DNA from: an uncultured Collinsella sp.
GTDB taxonomy: Bacteria; Actinomycetota; Coriobacteriia; Coriobacteriales; Coriobacteriaceae
Direction: 5' to 3'
Length of the DNA: 64,000 nucleotides
Assembly: GCA_958445065.1 (NCBI GenBank)
Contig: CAUCQW010000002.1
Span: 62,001 to 126,000, forward strand
Position 1 is the first letter of the stretch, and every line of letters starts with the position of its first letter. A program made the position numbers and the translations under genes. Below the pieces are notes generated by a model. It was given only the letters and a program-made list of their open reading frames with translations, ran no database searches and was not told where the DNA came from. Shown here piece by piece: positions 6,367 to 14,493 of this stretch.

Positions 6367-7770
6367 ATGCTCTTCGAATCTGTAATCTTCAACCTACTCC
6401 CCATCATCGTCGGTATCCTGGTCGTGACGATGGTGTTCGAGAGCTGCTGGCGCAAATGCCCACCGGACAAACTGATGATCGTATCTGGATTCGGGCAGAT
6501 GCGCAGCGTCTCCGGCAAGGGTACCTTCGTTATCCCGCTCCTCCAGCGTGTCGACACCCTCTCCCTCGGTGCCGTACAGGTGCAGCTGACCACCGAAAAT
6601 GAGATCCCCACTCAGGATGCAATCCTCATCCACGCCTGCGCGGTCGCCAACTTCCAGATCGGCCAAACCCCCGAGTTGATCGAGACCGCTTCCAAAAACT
6701 ACCTGAATATGGACAAAGTGGAAATGACGCGCCAGGTCACCGAAGTGATGCTGGGTAAGATGCGAGAGGTCATCGGCCAGATGGACTTGAAGGAGCTCAT
6801 GCGCGACCGCGAGAGCTTCAACGCCAAGGTCTTCGACGGCTCCAAGGACGACCTCGCCAACCTCGGCCTCGAGCTGCGCACCTTCAACGTTCAGGACTTC
6901 TCCGACTCCCAGGGCATCATCCGCTCCATGGGCGCCGACCAGGCCGCAGAGATCAAGAAGGAAGCCGAACTGGCGCAGATCAAGGCGGCCGAGGAGGTCG
7001 CCATCCGCCAGAACCAGCTCGACTTGAAGCAGGCCGATCTCAAGAAGCAGGCCGACAAGGCGAAGGCCGAGGCCGATATGGTGAAGGCCACCGTGACGGC
7101 CGAGAAGCAGCGCGAGCTCTATATCGCCCAGCAGGAGGCCGAGATCGCGGCGGAGACCAAGAAGGTCGAGCTCGCCGAGCGCCAGGCGGACGTGAGGGAG
7201 CGCGAGCTGAACGCGACCGTGAAGAAGCAGGCCGAAGCCGACCGCTATGCAGCCGAGCAGGCGGCGGAAGCCGACCTCTACAAGCGCACGAAGCAGGCCG
7301 AGGCCGCCCGTATCGAGCGCCAGAACGCCTCCGACGCCGAGCTGTATTCCGCCCAGAAGGATGCCGAGGGCATCAAGGCGAAGGCTACCGCCGAGGCCGA
7401 GGCTACGCGCCTGAAGGGTGAGGCTGACGGCGCATCCGAGAAGAGCAGGGGAGAAGGCATCGCTGCCGGCGTGAAGGCCCAAGCACAGGCCTACAACGGC
7501 ATGGAGAACCCCTATCTGCTCGCCAACCGCTACGTTGACATCATGCCCAAGGTGGCCGAGCAGGTCGCGAAGCCCCTTACCGCCGTCGATTCCATCAAGA
7601 TGTACGGTTCGGGCAACGCCCAGAAGCTCGTGAAGGAGACCACCTCGATTGTCGACCAGGTCGCATCTGGCTTGAAGGACAGCACCGGCATCGACCTGCC
7701 GTCCCTGCTGAACGGCCTGATCTCGAACTCCGATACCCATACCGACCCTGCCGAAAGCCCAGTGGACTGA
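6367..7770 (+). CDS. Flotillin-like SPFH-domain protein
   Basis: Membrane scaffold protein of the flotillin/FloT type. An N-terminal membrane helix (residues ~8-26) is followed by an SPFH domain (~35-200: KLMIVSGFGQMRSVSGKGTFVIP, TENEIPTQDAILIH, NYLNMD, LGLELRTFNVQD), then a long Ala/Glu/Lys-rich coiled coil (~200-385) and a short C-terminal domain ending in DIMPKVAEQVAKPLTAVDSI. At 467 residues it is typical of bacterial flotillins, which organise membrane microdomains and host complexes such as secretion systems. A GC hairpin without a U-tract (6325-6348) lies just upstream. The next gene overlaps it by one base (TGATG), so the two are translationally coupled, as flotillins often are with an NfeD-like or other membrane partner. 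Confidence 0.92.
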   Translation: MLFESVIFNLLPIIVGILVVTMVFESCWRKCPPDKLMIVSGFGQMRSVSGKGTFVIPLLQRVDTLSLGAVQVQLTTENEIPTQDAILIHACAVANFQIGQTPELIETASKNYLNMDKVEMTRQVTEVMLGKMREVIGQMDLKELMRDRESFNAKVFDGSKDDLANLGLELRTFNVQDFSDSQGIIRSMGADQAAEIKKEAELAQIKAAEEVAIRQNQLDLKQADLKKQADKAKAEADMVKATVTAEKQRELYIAQQEAEIAAETKKVELAERQADVRERELNATVKKQAEADRYAAEQAAEADLYKRTKQAEAARIERQNASDAELYSAQKDAEGIKAKATAEAEATRLKGEADGASEKSRGEGIAAGVKAQAQAYNGMENPYLLANRYVDIMPKVAEQVAKPLTAVDSIKMYGSGNAQKLVKETTSIVDQVASGLKDSTGIDLPSLLNGLISNSDTHTDPAESPVD

Positions 7771-8147
7771 TGGTCGTCCATTTAATCGTCTCGGCCTTGT
7801 TGCTTGACTTCCTTGGCTGCACAATGCCGCTGGCATGGATAGAAGGCACCCGCACCTTCAAGGCGGGCGTGATTCTGATATGGTTCGCGCTTATTGCCAT
7901 TTCCATCACGATGGGGTTGCAGTATTCGGAGAAGCTGATGGGATTGAACCCGCTGTTGACGGTAGGTCTCGAATCCATCTGCCTTATCTGCGCGGCATGT
8001 CCCCTGTATGGGCTCACAACGCACTTGGCGCCCTGCGGTGCCGCGCAGGTCAATACGGTCGCCGTTCTCAGCCTCATGGACCTCCTCGTGACCGCCGTGG
8101 GCTATATCTCCCTGCTATTGGGAACGGTCTGGCTCATATTCTTCTAG
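7770..8147 (+). CDS. Four-helix membrane protein coupled to flotillin
   Basis: 125 residues with about four transmembrane segments (near 3-20, 27-45, 60-80 and 98-124). The ATG overlaps the flotillin stop by one base, implying translational coupling and a shared role at the membrane. No OB-fold is visible, so it is not an obvious NfeD protein. Followed by a strong terminator. Confidence 0.65.
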   Translation: MVVHLIVSALLLDFLGCTMPLAWIEGTRTFKAGVILIWFALIAISITMGLQYSEKLMGLNPLLTVGLESICLICAACPLYGLTTHLAPCGAAQVNTVAVLSLMDLLVTAVGYISLLLGTVWLIFF

Positions 8148-8182
8148 CTTCAGGGCTATGCGACTCTGCGGCTGGCATCTGA

Positions 8183-8218
8183 CCCCCGCAACCGTCTAGG
8201 TTGCGGGGGCTTTTCTTT
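8183..8218 (+). terminator. Intrinsic terminator after the flotillin operon
   Basis: CCCCCGCAACC and GGTTGCGGGGG form an 11-bp stem with a 5-nt loop, followed by CTTTTCTTT. Confidence 0.92.
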
Positions 8219-8319
8219 GCCTATATGACTCAGATAGGGCTTGAATTAACGATGCGCCGATAATTCTCAGATAATGCTTGCATTATGTCGATAGGCTGTT
8301 ATCATATAGTTAAGTCAAG

Positions 8320-8352
8320 AGCGTTCCCCAAGCGCTGGATGACGGACAGGAA
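8320..8352 (+). promoter_or_regulatory. CCCCAA-loop leader hairpin, copy 2 of 7 (upstream of parA)
   Basis: AGCG (8320-8323) and CGCT (8333-8336) enclose the loop TTCCCCAAG. GGACAGGA follows. A -10-like TATCAT lies upstream, at about 8300. Confidence 0.65.
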
Positions 8353-8383
8353 GATGACTACGCGACATCTATAAATATCGCAA

Positions 8384-8411
8384 GGCAACGGACGGCACGC
8401 CGACCGTTGCC
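8384..8411. repeat. Long inverted repeat upstream of parA
   Basis: GGCAACGG (8384-8391) and CCGTTGCC (8404-8411) flank an inner CGGC/GCCG pair, giving a nearly continuous stem. It could be a partition operator or centromere element, or an RNA hairpin in the parA leader. Confidence 0.55.
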
Positions 8412-8467
8412 CAGGCTATCCATGTCTGCAATTCCGTTCGGGGTCGCACGAATCCGAAGGGAGTCCG

Positions 8468-9268
8468 ATGATGGGTGTCGATGGCGTGGCGCAGATCTCA
8501 AGGACGATTGCAGTAATCAACAACAAGGGCGGGGTCGGGAAGACCACCGCGAGCAAGGCCCTCTGCGAGGGCATGGCCGAGCGCGGGCTCAACGTTCTCC
8601 TGATTGATATGGATGCCCAGGCGAACATCACGACTTGGATGAAGGCCGAGACCGCTCCAGCCGTCCCCACGGTCTTCAATCTGCTCGAGAAGCCCAAGAC
8701 GTCCCTCTCTGATTGCGTCCAGTTCATGGACGGCTGCGACATCATCGCCGGCGATATCGCGATGAAGGATCTCGATTCGGTCCTCTCCCAAGGTCTCGGC
8801 CGCGAGCTTCGCCTGAAGCGGGCCTTGGAGCCTGCGATGGACGTCTACGACTACATCGTTATCGATTGCCCTCCGTCCCTCGGTCTCTCGACCTTGAATG
8901 CCCTCGTAGCGGCAGATGACGTGGTCATCGTCACCGAGCCGTCGATGTTCTCGATTAACGGTTTCGGCAACGTCTACGACCTCGTCGAGTCCATCAGAAC
9001 CGACTACGCTTTCAACCCCGACCTCAATATCGACGGCATCCTGCTCAACAAGTACAGCAAGGACGAGGTTGCATCCCGCGCCGCCGACGAGCAGCTCCCC
9101 GCGATCGCCGAGCTTGGCAACACGAAGATCTACGCGGCGCGTCCGATGAAGCACAAGGCGATTGAGGACGCGGCGAACAACAAGGAGCCGCTGTTCGGCT
9201 TCCGCCCCAACGATGCCGCCGTGGCCGAGTTCCGCAAGTTTGTGGACGAATATCTGGGCGGCGAATAG
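8468..9268 (+). CDS. parA: ParA-type partition ATPase
   Basis: Deviant Walker-A ATPase that segregates plasmids by binding the nucleoid. The motifs are NNKGGVGKTTASKAL (residues ~16-30), LLIDMDAQANIT (Walker A') and IDCPPSLGLSTLNAL (Walker B and switch). At 266 residues, without an N-terminal helix-turn-helix, it is of the short Soj/type Ib kind. The start at ATG 8468 has GGGAG upstream; a second ATG follows immediately. The next gene begins 3 bp after the stop and probably encodes the centromere-binding partner. Confidence 0.94.
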   Translation: MMGVDGVAQISRTIAVINNKGGVGKTTASKALCEGMAERGLNVLLIDMDAQANITTWMKAETAPAVPTVFNLLEKPKTSLSDCVQFMDGCDIIAGDIAMKDLDSVLSQGLGRELRLKRALEPAMDVYDYIVIDCPPSLGLSTLNALVAADDVVIVTEPSMFSINGFGNVYDLVESIRTDYAFNPDLNIDGILLNKYSKDEVASRAADEQLPAIAELGNTKIYAARPMKHKAIEDAANNKEPLFGFRPNDAAVAEFRKFVDEYLGGE

Positions 9269-9270
9269 CC

Positions 9271-9633
9271 ATGGGCGCACCATCGAAGAACCGCATGGAT
9301 CTCACGGCCGACGCGAAGCGTGCCATGCTAAGCCGGCGTTCGGGGAGTCCGTCCGTACGCTCTGCGGAAACTGCCAAATCGACAGGCCCCTATCCCTTTG
9401 GCGATGAATGCGTGAAGGGGATGGCGGCTGCAATCAAGGCGGCCTACTCCAAGGAGTATGCGGCGGGGGATTTCCCGCGCCAGACGCAGGTCTCCTTCAA
9501 GATTGATTCCAAGGCGGTAGACCGCATGAAGGTCGCGGCGGTAACTCACCACATTCGTATGCGCGACCTCTGGGCGATTGCGACTGATATCGTCATCCAA
9601 GCGCTCGATGAACTCGATAGGGAAGGGATTTAG
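9271..9633 (+). CDS. Small ParB-like partner (putative ribbon-helix-helix)
   Basis: 120 residues, starting 3 bp after parA. The first ~65 residues are polar and probably flexible. The C-terminal half (TQVSFKIDSKAVDRMKVAAV, then a helix ending in ALDELDREG) has one strand and two helices, as in ribbon-helix-helix centromere-binding proteins of type Ib partition. Function is inferred from this pattern and from the operon position; the classical ParB domain is absent. Confidence 0.6.
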   Translation: MGAPSKNRMDLTADAKRAMLSRRSGSPSVRSAETAKSTGPYPFGDECVKGMAAAIKAAYSKEYAAGDFPRQTQVSFKIDSKAVDRMKVAAVTHHIRMRDLWAIATDIVIQALDELDREGI

Positions 9634-9924
9634 ATGGACGACCGTGAGGATATGACCGAAATGCCGACGAGGGATTGGCAGGTCGAGCGGGTCTTGGAAC
9701 CCTAAGACGCCCTCATTCCGAAGGGCATGAGGACGCTCGCCAAGACCCTGCGGCACGCAGGTCAGCTGCTCGCGGTAGCGACCGCCACCAATCCTGATAG
9801 CCCAGAGGCTCCTTTCCATGCCTTTATTACGGTCTCGCGCAAGAACCGCGCCGAGATTAAGACGTTTATCTGCGAGTTGACATCAGAACAGTACAATGAC
9901 CTATTCGAAAACGGAAGCGAGTGA
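9634..9924 (+). pseudogene. Small gene split by an in-frame TAA at 9703
   Basis: An ATG at 9634, overlapping the end of the previous gene, opens a frame of 23 codons (ending VERVLEP) that meets TAA at 9703-9705. The same frame stays open beyond it (DALIPKGMRTLAKTL...) to a TGA at 9922-9924. The downstream part alone could start at ATG 9727 and give 65 residues. The simplest reading is a 96-residue gene broken by one nonsense change. A sequencing error or a real two-part gene cannot be excluded. Product unrecognised. Confidence 0.5.
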
Positions 9925-9928
9925 CCCC

Positions 9929-10255
9929 ATGTCCGACACTGCAAGCAAACTGCCCGTCCTTACCGATGAGCAGCGCCGCGCGAACCTTGAGAAGGCTACA
10001 GCCATCCGAAAGGAGCGCAAGGCCTTGCTCGATTTGGTTCGCCAGGGTTCCGTCACCTTCGAGCAGGCTTCCGCTGATCCCAAATACTGGCGTATTCCCG
10101 TGGTTCGCCTGCTGATTGCCGTCCCCGGTATCGGCAAGATGAAGGCCACCCAACTCATGGCTCAAGCCGGCATCTCCCCGAATCGCCGAGTCAAGGGCCT
10201 CGGTTGCCGACAGCGTGATTACATCGTCGAACATCTCCCCGCGTCCAAGGGTTAA
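9929..10255 (+). CDS. mihF: Actinobacterial integration host factor (mIHF)
   Basis: Nucleoid-associated DNA-binding protein of the mycobacterial IHF type. The sequence shows LTDEQRRANLEKATAIRKERKALL (the N-terminal helix of the family), then IPVVRLLIAVPGIGKMKATQLM (helix-hairpin-helix-like with PGxGKxxA) and the ending RRVKGLGCRQRDYIVE. The family is restricted to Actinomycetota, so this is the best taxonomic clue in the window. The ATG at 9929 is preferred over an upstream in-frame ATG at 9896, which overlaps the previous gene. The 108-residue product may bend DNA for partition, replication or transfer of the element. Confidence 0.9.
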   Translation: MSDTASKLPVLTDEQRRANLEKATAIRKERKALLDLVRQGSVTFEQASADPKYWRIPVVRLLIAVPGIGKMKATQLMAQAGISPNRRVKGLGCRQRDYIVEHLPASKG

Positions 10256-10258
10256 GCC

Positions 10259-10381
10259 ATGTTTTCATTTGCGGTGCTCATGTATTTCGCGGCGGTCATA
10301 TCAGGCTATGCCGCCGCCATGGCCCTGCTCCTTTGTCCTTGGCTGGCGAAGGGGCTGCGACGCCGTCTCCCTCGTATCTGA
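10259..10381 (+). CDS. 40-residue membrane peptide
   Basis: The ATG at 10259 lies 4 bp after the mIHF stop. The peptide is one hydrophobic helix (FAVLMYFAAVISGYAAAMAL) followed by a basic tail (KGLRRRLPRI), so it would insert with the tail inside. Coding status rests on the tight spacing and the membrane-like composition. Confidence 0.45.
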   Translation: MFSFAVLMYFAAVISGYAAAMALLLCPWLAKGLRRRLPRI

Positions 10382-10667
10382 TCGATTCTATTTCACGGGT
10401 CGGGTTTCACGCTTTCCAGGCACCCCATTTGTTTGACTCCTTTCCTTCCTTTGTGGGACACGTGCCTGAGTGGAAGACGGCGCCGCAGCCCTCTCGTCAT
10501 ATAGCTGCCGGCATGCTCGGCGCGGCGGACTCTGTTGAATTCCATTACTCCCCACACCACCTTTTCACTCTCCCTACAGACAATGGTCTTCGACACGCCA
10601 TAGAGTCCCCCGCGCCGGGCATACCGGCGAATTTCCCTACCCCTATAAAAAAGATTGGTGATCCGAT

Positions 10668-10982
10668 ATGAGTCAGCTGACTGCTGTCGATATTTCCGAT
10701 AGCGACCGATTTGAACTCGCAGAGGTCCTCAAAGAGGAATCCGAATCGAGCTCCGCCCCGCGTCCCCTTGAGGACATCCTGCAGGAGACCTGCGACGACG
10801 ATTTCGACCCAATGAGCCAGCGCAGCTGCTACGAGCTGCTTTCGGCATATATCGCCCGCCCGACGGCGACCATCGTGTCGAAAAACGGGCATTCCTCCTG
10901 CTCGAATTGCGGTACCGGCATCCCATATCACACCCGCTTCGCCGCATACTGCCCGGGCTGCGGAGCCGTTTTCAGCATCTGA
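10668..10982 (+). CDS. Zinc-ribbon protein of unknown function
   Basis: 104 residues. An acidic N-terminal half is followed by a C-terminal zinc ribbon with CSNCGTGIPYHTRF and CPGCGAVF (two CxxC pairs, residues ~82-102). It begins a run of several CPxCG-type ribbon genes (10.7-16.0 kb). The ribosome site is weak. It may bind nucleic acid or a protein partner. Confidence 0.6.
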   Translation: MSQLTAVDISDSDRFELAEVLKEESESSSAPRPLEDILQETCDDDFDPMSQRSCYELLSAYIARPTATIVSKNGHSSCSNCGTGIPYHTRFAAYCPGCGAVFSI

Positions 10983-11081
10983 TCGCACGCATGCCGACCC
11001 CGCCGCGCCGCTTCGCTCACTGGGACGACATGCGTTGGGACGCAAGTTGATAGCCGTTCACTTATAGAAAGCAGTATCCGA

Positions 11082-11376
11082 ATGGAACCGAATTCAAATC
11101 CGATCGACCCTTTTCCCCGCATGGAGCCCGAGGAGCTTCGCGAGCGCCGAAACGCCCTAAAGCTCAAGACTTGCCCCCTTCTGCGGGGGCACGATGGCTC
11201 CCCGTTGGTCCCCATAGCTGGACGGCGCTCCGTGCTGGGAAATCGAGCACACCGATTTCAAGCGGGCCGTTGCCGCAAAATGTCCGATCGAGATGGGCGG
11301 CTATGACTCCCTAGAGCAGTTGCAGCAGGCATGGGATACCCGCCGTCCAGACGGTTCAGCATCTCTTGAAGTCTAA
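11082..11376 (+). pseudogene. Frameshifted Lar-like zinc-ribbon gene
   Basis: From the ATG at 11082 the frame reads LKLKTCP and then runs into a run of five Cs (TGCCCCCTTCTGCGGG). Removing one C restores CPFCGG, the signature of Lar-type restriction-alleviation ribbons. In the restored frame there is also a TAG within TCCCCATAGC. The frame then continues to AAKCP, YDSLEQLQQAWDTRR and stops at 11374-11376. The ending W(D/N)TR is the family's usual C-terminal motif. It is therefore a decayed paralogue of the intact gene that follows. Confidence 0.7.
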
Positions 11377-11380
11377 ATCG

Positions 11381-11704
11381 ATGTCGAAGCGTAAATACAG
11401 GCTGAAGCGGACGTCCTTCATCGGATGCCGGAACACCGCCTATATGGACGTAGACGATGCCGAGCCGTGTCCATTTTGCGGTAGCAGGCAGGTGACTATC
11501 TATCCCTACGGGCAGGGAACCACCTCGTATGTCGAGGGCGTACCTACGCTCTACCTTTCATCTGCCACCTGCAAATGTCGAGGTTGCACCGCCGAGATTG
11601 ACGGTCCCCAGCGCAAATCGATTATCGAGGGCGAGGACGAATACAACGCCTGTATCGCAGCCCTCAAGACTTGGAATACACGCCATGCGGATAAGGAGGC
11701 ATAA
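11381..11704 (+). CDS. Lar-like (restriction alleviation type) zinc-ribbon protein
   Basis: 108 residues from ATG 11381. The motif order is that of Lar family proteins: CPFCGS (~31-36), a second Cys pair CKCRGC, then a helix and the C-terminal TWNTRHA. Phage Lar (Ral) modulates type I restriction enzymes; many relatives on mobile elements have no proven role, so an anti-restriction role is only a family-based guess. It directly follows the broken paralogue and is followed within 2 bp by the nuclease-like gene. Confidence 0.8.
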   Translation: MSKRKYRLKRTSFIGCRNTAYMDVDDAEPCPFCGSRQVTIYPYGQGTTSYVEGVPTLYLSSATCKCRGCTAEIDGPQRKSIIEGEDEYNACIAALKTWNTRHADKEA

Positions 11705-11705
11705 A

Positions 11706-12407
11706 TTGGGACAGCGTGAAGAGACGACAGAGGAGCTGTCCGAGCGCGTTTTGGCTCGGTTGCGCCGCGAGTATTCCCTGGTCTCGTCTGAGGTGTGGGT
11801 GGACGATGTCCATCGCGTCGATTTCGTCGGTTTCAGGCCCGCGCGGAACTCACCGTTCCCATCATCCATCGAGCGGGGTGAATTCGTCTTCGTCGAGGTC
11901 AAATCGTGTATGAATGACTTCAAGAGCGGACACGGCCTGACGTTCCGGGGCGATGCAAACTGGCTCGTCTGCCCGCCTGATCTCGCCCAGACGCTCTATG
12001 AGACCCGACAGCTCCCCAAGGACGCGGCGGTCTTCTGCCCGGACGCCCGCGGGCGTCTGCAGAAAAAATTCGACCTCGGGATCGGCTCGGGGAGCAGCCG
12101 GATTGCATCCGTCTCCGAGCTCCTGTTCCGAATGGTGAACCACAGCGCATACTCCTACCGTACATCGCGCGGGGTCTTTTCGAACAGCTATTGCCCGTGG
12201 TGCAGCCCGTACCGCGCCAAGCTCCTCAACGATATCGATGATGTCTGCGGGGATATGGACCTGATTGAGGGGATAGAGCTCGCACTCGAGGTCAATGACC
12301 CGCAAGGGGTGCATTTGAGCCTGTCCCACGACAACGGCATCGACTGCGCTTATATTCCCATCAACTATTGCCCGATTTGCGGGCGAAATTTTCGAAAGGA
12401 TAGATAA
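11706..12407 (+). CDS. PD-(D/E)XK nuclease-like protein with C-terminal zinc ribbon
   Basis: The start is taken as TTG 11706, with AAGGAGG 6 nt upstream, giving 233 residues. The N-terminal half shows VHRVDFVGFRP and EFVFVEVKSCMNDF, the D...(E)xK pattern of MmcB-like and other restriction-fold nucleases, followed by DANWLVCP. The C-terminal half has CPWC and a final CPICGRNF ribbon. Such a fusion could cut or bind DNA during transfer. The catalytic Asp, Glu and Lys appear present. It overlaps no neighbour and abuts the next ATG. Confidence 0.65.
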   Translation: MGQREETTEELSERVLARLRREYSLVSSEVWVDDVHRVDFVGFRPARNSPFPSSIERGEFVFVEVKSCMNDFKSGHGLTFRGDANWLVCPPDLAQTLYETRQLPKDAAVFCPDARGRLQKKFDLGIGSGSSRIASVSELLFRMVNHSAYSYRTSRGVFSNSYCPWCSPYRAKLLNDIDDVCGDMDLIEGIELALEVNDPQGVHLSLSHDNGIDCAYIPINYCPICGRNFRKDR

Positions 12408-12638
12408 ATGACCGTTATTGAGTATTGTCGCGAAGAGGCCAAGTGGCGCGATCTCGTGATTATCCGAGTTGGTGGATGGGTGAGGTGCTCGGCCTATATC
12501 GACCACAAGGATTTAATTCGCCTGCCGCCCGATATAGCCAATGCCGAGGTTGTCGGCGCAGAGCGCAGCTGGATTCGCCTCGCGAACCGGTCAGGCGGCT
12601 TAGAGGATGCCCCGTGCATCTATCTCGATATCAAATAG
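12408..12638 (+). CDS. 76-residue protein, tandem copy A
   Basis: Starts directly after the nuclease-like gene. Beta-rich small protein (LVIIRVGGWVRCSAYIDH, ending PCIYLDIK). The next gene is a same-length duplicate with about 60 per cent identity by eye. Family not recognised. Confidence 0.6.
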   Translation: MTVIEYCREEAKWRDLVIIRVGGWVRCSAYIDHKDLIRLPPDIANAEVVGAERSWIRLANRSGGLEDAPCIYLDIK

Positions 12639-12659
12639 GGAAATTAAAGGAGCCTGATC

Positions 12660-12890
12660 ATGACTGTAATCGAATACTGCCGACATGAGACCAGGGTGTA
12701 CGAACTCGTGATTATCCGTGCTGGCGGACGGGTGAGGTGCTCGGCCTATATCGACCACGAGGATTTATTTCGCCTGCCGCTCGATATAGCCGAGGCTGAG
12801 GTTATCCGCTCAAAGCGCAGCTATATTGACATCGCAACTCGCGCGGGCGGCGCATGGAGTTCTCCGTGTGTCTATCTCGATATCAAATAG
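12660..12890 (+). CDS. 76-residue protein, tandem copy B
   Basis: Duplicate of 12408-12638: both start MTVIEYCR and share VRCSAYIDH and the ending YLDIK. AAAGGAG precedes the ATG. The pair suggests a recent tandem duplication in an anti-restriction-like neighbourhood. Function unknown. Confidence 0.6.
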   Translation: MTVIEYCRHETRVYELVIIRAGGRVRCSAYIDHEDLFRLPLDIAEAEVIRSKRSYIDIATRAGGAWSSPCVYLDIK

Positions 12891-12903
12891 GGAAGTGCTC
12901 TGG

Positions 12904-13908
12904 GTGGATCAAGACGAGATTGCAGTCATCATTCCCTGCTATAACGAGGCCCAGACCATCGGCAAGGTGGTCGACGATTTCAAACGCGAGCTGCCAGCCG
13001 CGACGATCTACGTCTACGACAACGACTCGACTGACGCGACCTCCGCTATCGCGATGAAGCACGGCGCGACCGTTCGATTCGAACCTCGCCACGGCAAGGG
13101 AAACGTCTGCCGGCAGATGTTCCGAGATATCGATGCCGCCTGCTACCTCATGGTGGACGGCGATGATACCTACCCTGCTCAAGCAGCGAAAGCCCTTTGC
13201 GAGCCGATTCTAGCCGGGCAGGCCGATATGGTCGTCGGCGACAGGCTATCCAACGGGACGTACGCCAAGGAGAATAGGCGTGCGTTCCATGGCTTTGGCA
13301 ACGATTTGGTCCGCGCCATGATCAAGTGGATTTACGGCTACGAATACGCCGACGTCATGACGGGCTACCGTGCCATGTCCAAACCCTTCGTCAAGGCGTT
13401 CCCCGTTCTTTCAGACGGCTTCCAGATTGAGACCGAGCTATCCATACACGCCGTTGACCGCCGTTGGCGCATTCAAAGTATTCCGATTGACTATCGGGAC
13501 CGACCCGAGGGATCGGAGTCGAAGCTGAATACCCTGTCCGACGGCATTAAGGTCGTCGCAATGGTCGGCACCCTTTTCAAGGATTATCGACCCCTGAGGT
13601 TCTTTTCCCTGATCTCGCTTTTATTCTTCATCGTGGGGATTGCGCTAGGTGTCCCCGTCATTCACGAGTTCGTTGCAACCGGGGTCGTGCCCCGCTTCCC
13701 GACTGCGATTCTCGCGGCGGCATTGATGTTCCTCTGCGCTCTTTCGCTCGCCACCGGCTTTATTCTCGATGCCGTGGCGAAGTCGGATCGCAGGCAGTGG
13801 GAGCTTGAGGTCTACCGGTCATTTCCCAATCCCCATGAAGGCACGTCCGATAGACCGTGGTGGGCAATCCAATTTCAACCCCGAGACAATCGGCACCCGC
13901 TCCCATAG
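12904..13908 (+). CDS. Family-2 glycosyltransferase with C-terminal membrane anchor
   Basis: Polyprenyl-phosphate mannosyl/glucosyltransferase-like enzyme. The nucleotide-binding start AVIIPCYNEAQTIGKVV, the acidic motifs DNDSTD and MVDGDDTYP (DxD-type metal site), and DVMTGYRAMSKPF with GFQIETEL match the DPM1/ArnC branch of GT2. Two transmembrane helices lie near the C-terminus (about residues 235-260 and 272-295). The start is taken as GTG 12904, with GGGAAG 8 nt upstream. On a mobile element it may modify surface polymers or serve glycosylation of exported proteins. Confidence 0.88.
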   Translation: MDQDEIAVIIPCYNEAQTIGKVVDDFKRELPAATIYVYDNDSTDATSAIAMKHGATVRFEPRHGKGNVCRQMFRDIDAACYLMVDGDDTYPAQAAKALCEPILAGQADMVVGDRLSNGTYAKENRRAFHGFGNDLVRAMIKWIYGYEYADVMTGYRAMSKPFVKAFPVLSDGFQIETELSIHAVDRRWRIQSIPIDYRDRPEGSESKLNTLSDGIKVVAMVGTLFKDYRPLRFFSLISLLFFIVGIALGVPVIHEFVATGVVPRFPTAILAAALMFLCALSLATGFILDAVAKSDRRQWELEVYRSFPNPHEGTSDRPWWAIQFQPRDNRHPLP

Positions 13909-13993
13909 GTACGGCTTACCGGTTATATTCAAATTGATTTACGCTCTGCCGATAATCGTTCCAAAAGTTTGCTATAATAACTATAGTTAATGC

Positions 13994-14025
13994 GAACGTT
14001 CCCCAAGCGTTCCAATGGACAGGAT
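13994..14025 (+). promoter_or_regulatory. CCCCAA-loop leader hairpin, copy 3 of 7
   Basis: GAACG (13994-13998) and CGTTC (14008-14012) enclose TTCCCCAAG, followed by GGACAGGA. TATAAT about 20 bp upstream is a likely -10. Confidence 0.7.
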
Positions 14026-14034
14026 GTAGCCGAA

Positions 14035-14472
14035 ATGAATATCTACGAATCGCCCGCGCATTTGCCCGATTTAGACACTCGAATCCACTTCGCCGCAAGG
14101 CTCCGCCACAACTCGCACTGTCATTTCGCGGCGGGTATACCCATCTTTCCCGCTGCAATCGGCGGCATCATTGAGGAGACGGTCGCCGACGAGATGCCCT
14201 TTACCGATGAGGATACGCTGGGCATGCTTGCGAACCTGATTGACCCCGGTACCTGCGAGAACCTCAACGGGCCGCAGACCGGACACTTCACGTGCTCCGC
14301 TTGCGGGGCGGACGGCCCGCTCGGCAAGGTTCGCCTGCCCGATGATAGTTGCAAGAACGGATGGAGGGTCGAACTCATAAAGAGCTGCCCCTACTGCGGA
14401 CGCAAGGTCGTGGCCCCCAAAGGGACGCTTTTTCAGGTAATTCCGGACGGCACTAAAGCCCATCGAGATTGA
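14035..14472 (+). CDS. Zinc-ribbon protein of unknown function
   Basis: 145 residues from ATG 14035, downstream of a CCCCAA-loop leader. The C-terminal part has CSACGADG and CPYCGRKV, separated by ~30 residues (a four-Cys zinc ribbon). The N-terminal two thirds have no recognised fold. It opens a string of closely spaced or overlapping genes to 16558, probably one operon. Confidence 0.65.
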   Translation: MNIYESPAHLPDLDTRIHFAARLRHNSHCHFAAGIPIFPAAIGGIIEETVADEMPFTDEDTLGMLANLIDPGTCENLNGPQTGHFTCSACGADGPLGKVRLPDDSCKNGWRVELIKSCPYCGRKVVAPKGTLFQVIPDGTKAHRD

Positions 14473-14493
14473 TTTGCGAGGACGAGACTCTAT

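Noticed and set aside
6394..7836. A 480-codon open frame antisense to the flotillin gene
   Set aside because: It is the complement of a high-GC coiled-coil coding region, which keeps the opposite frame open; no ribosome site or domain is present.
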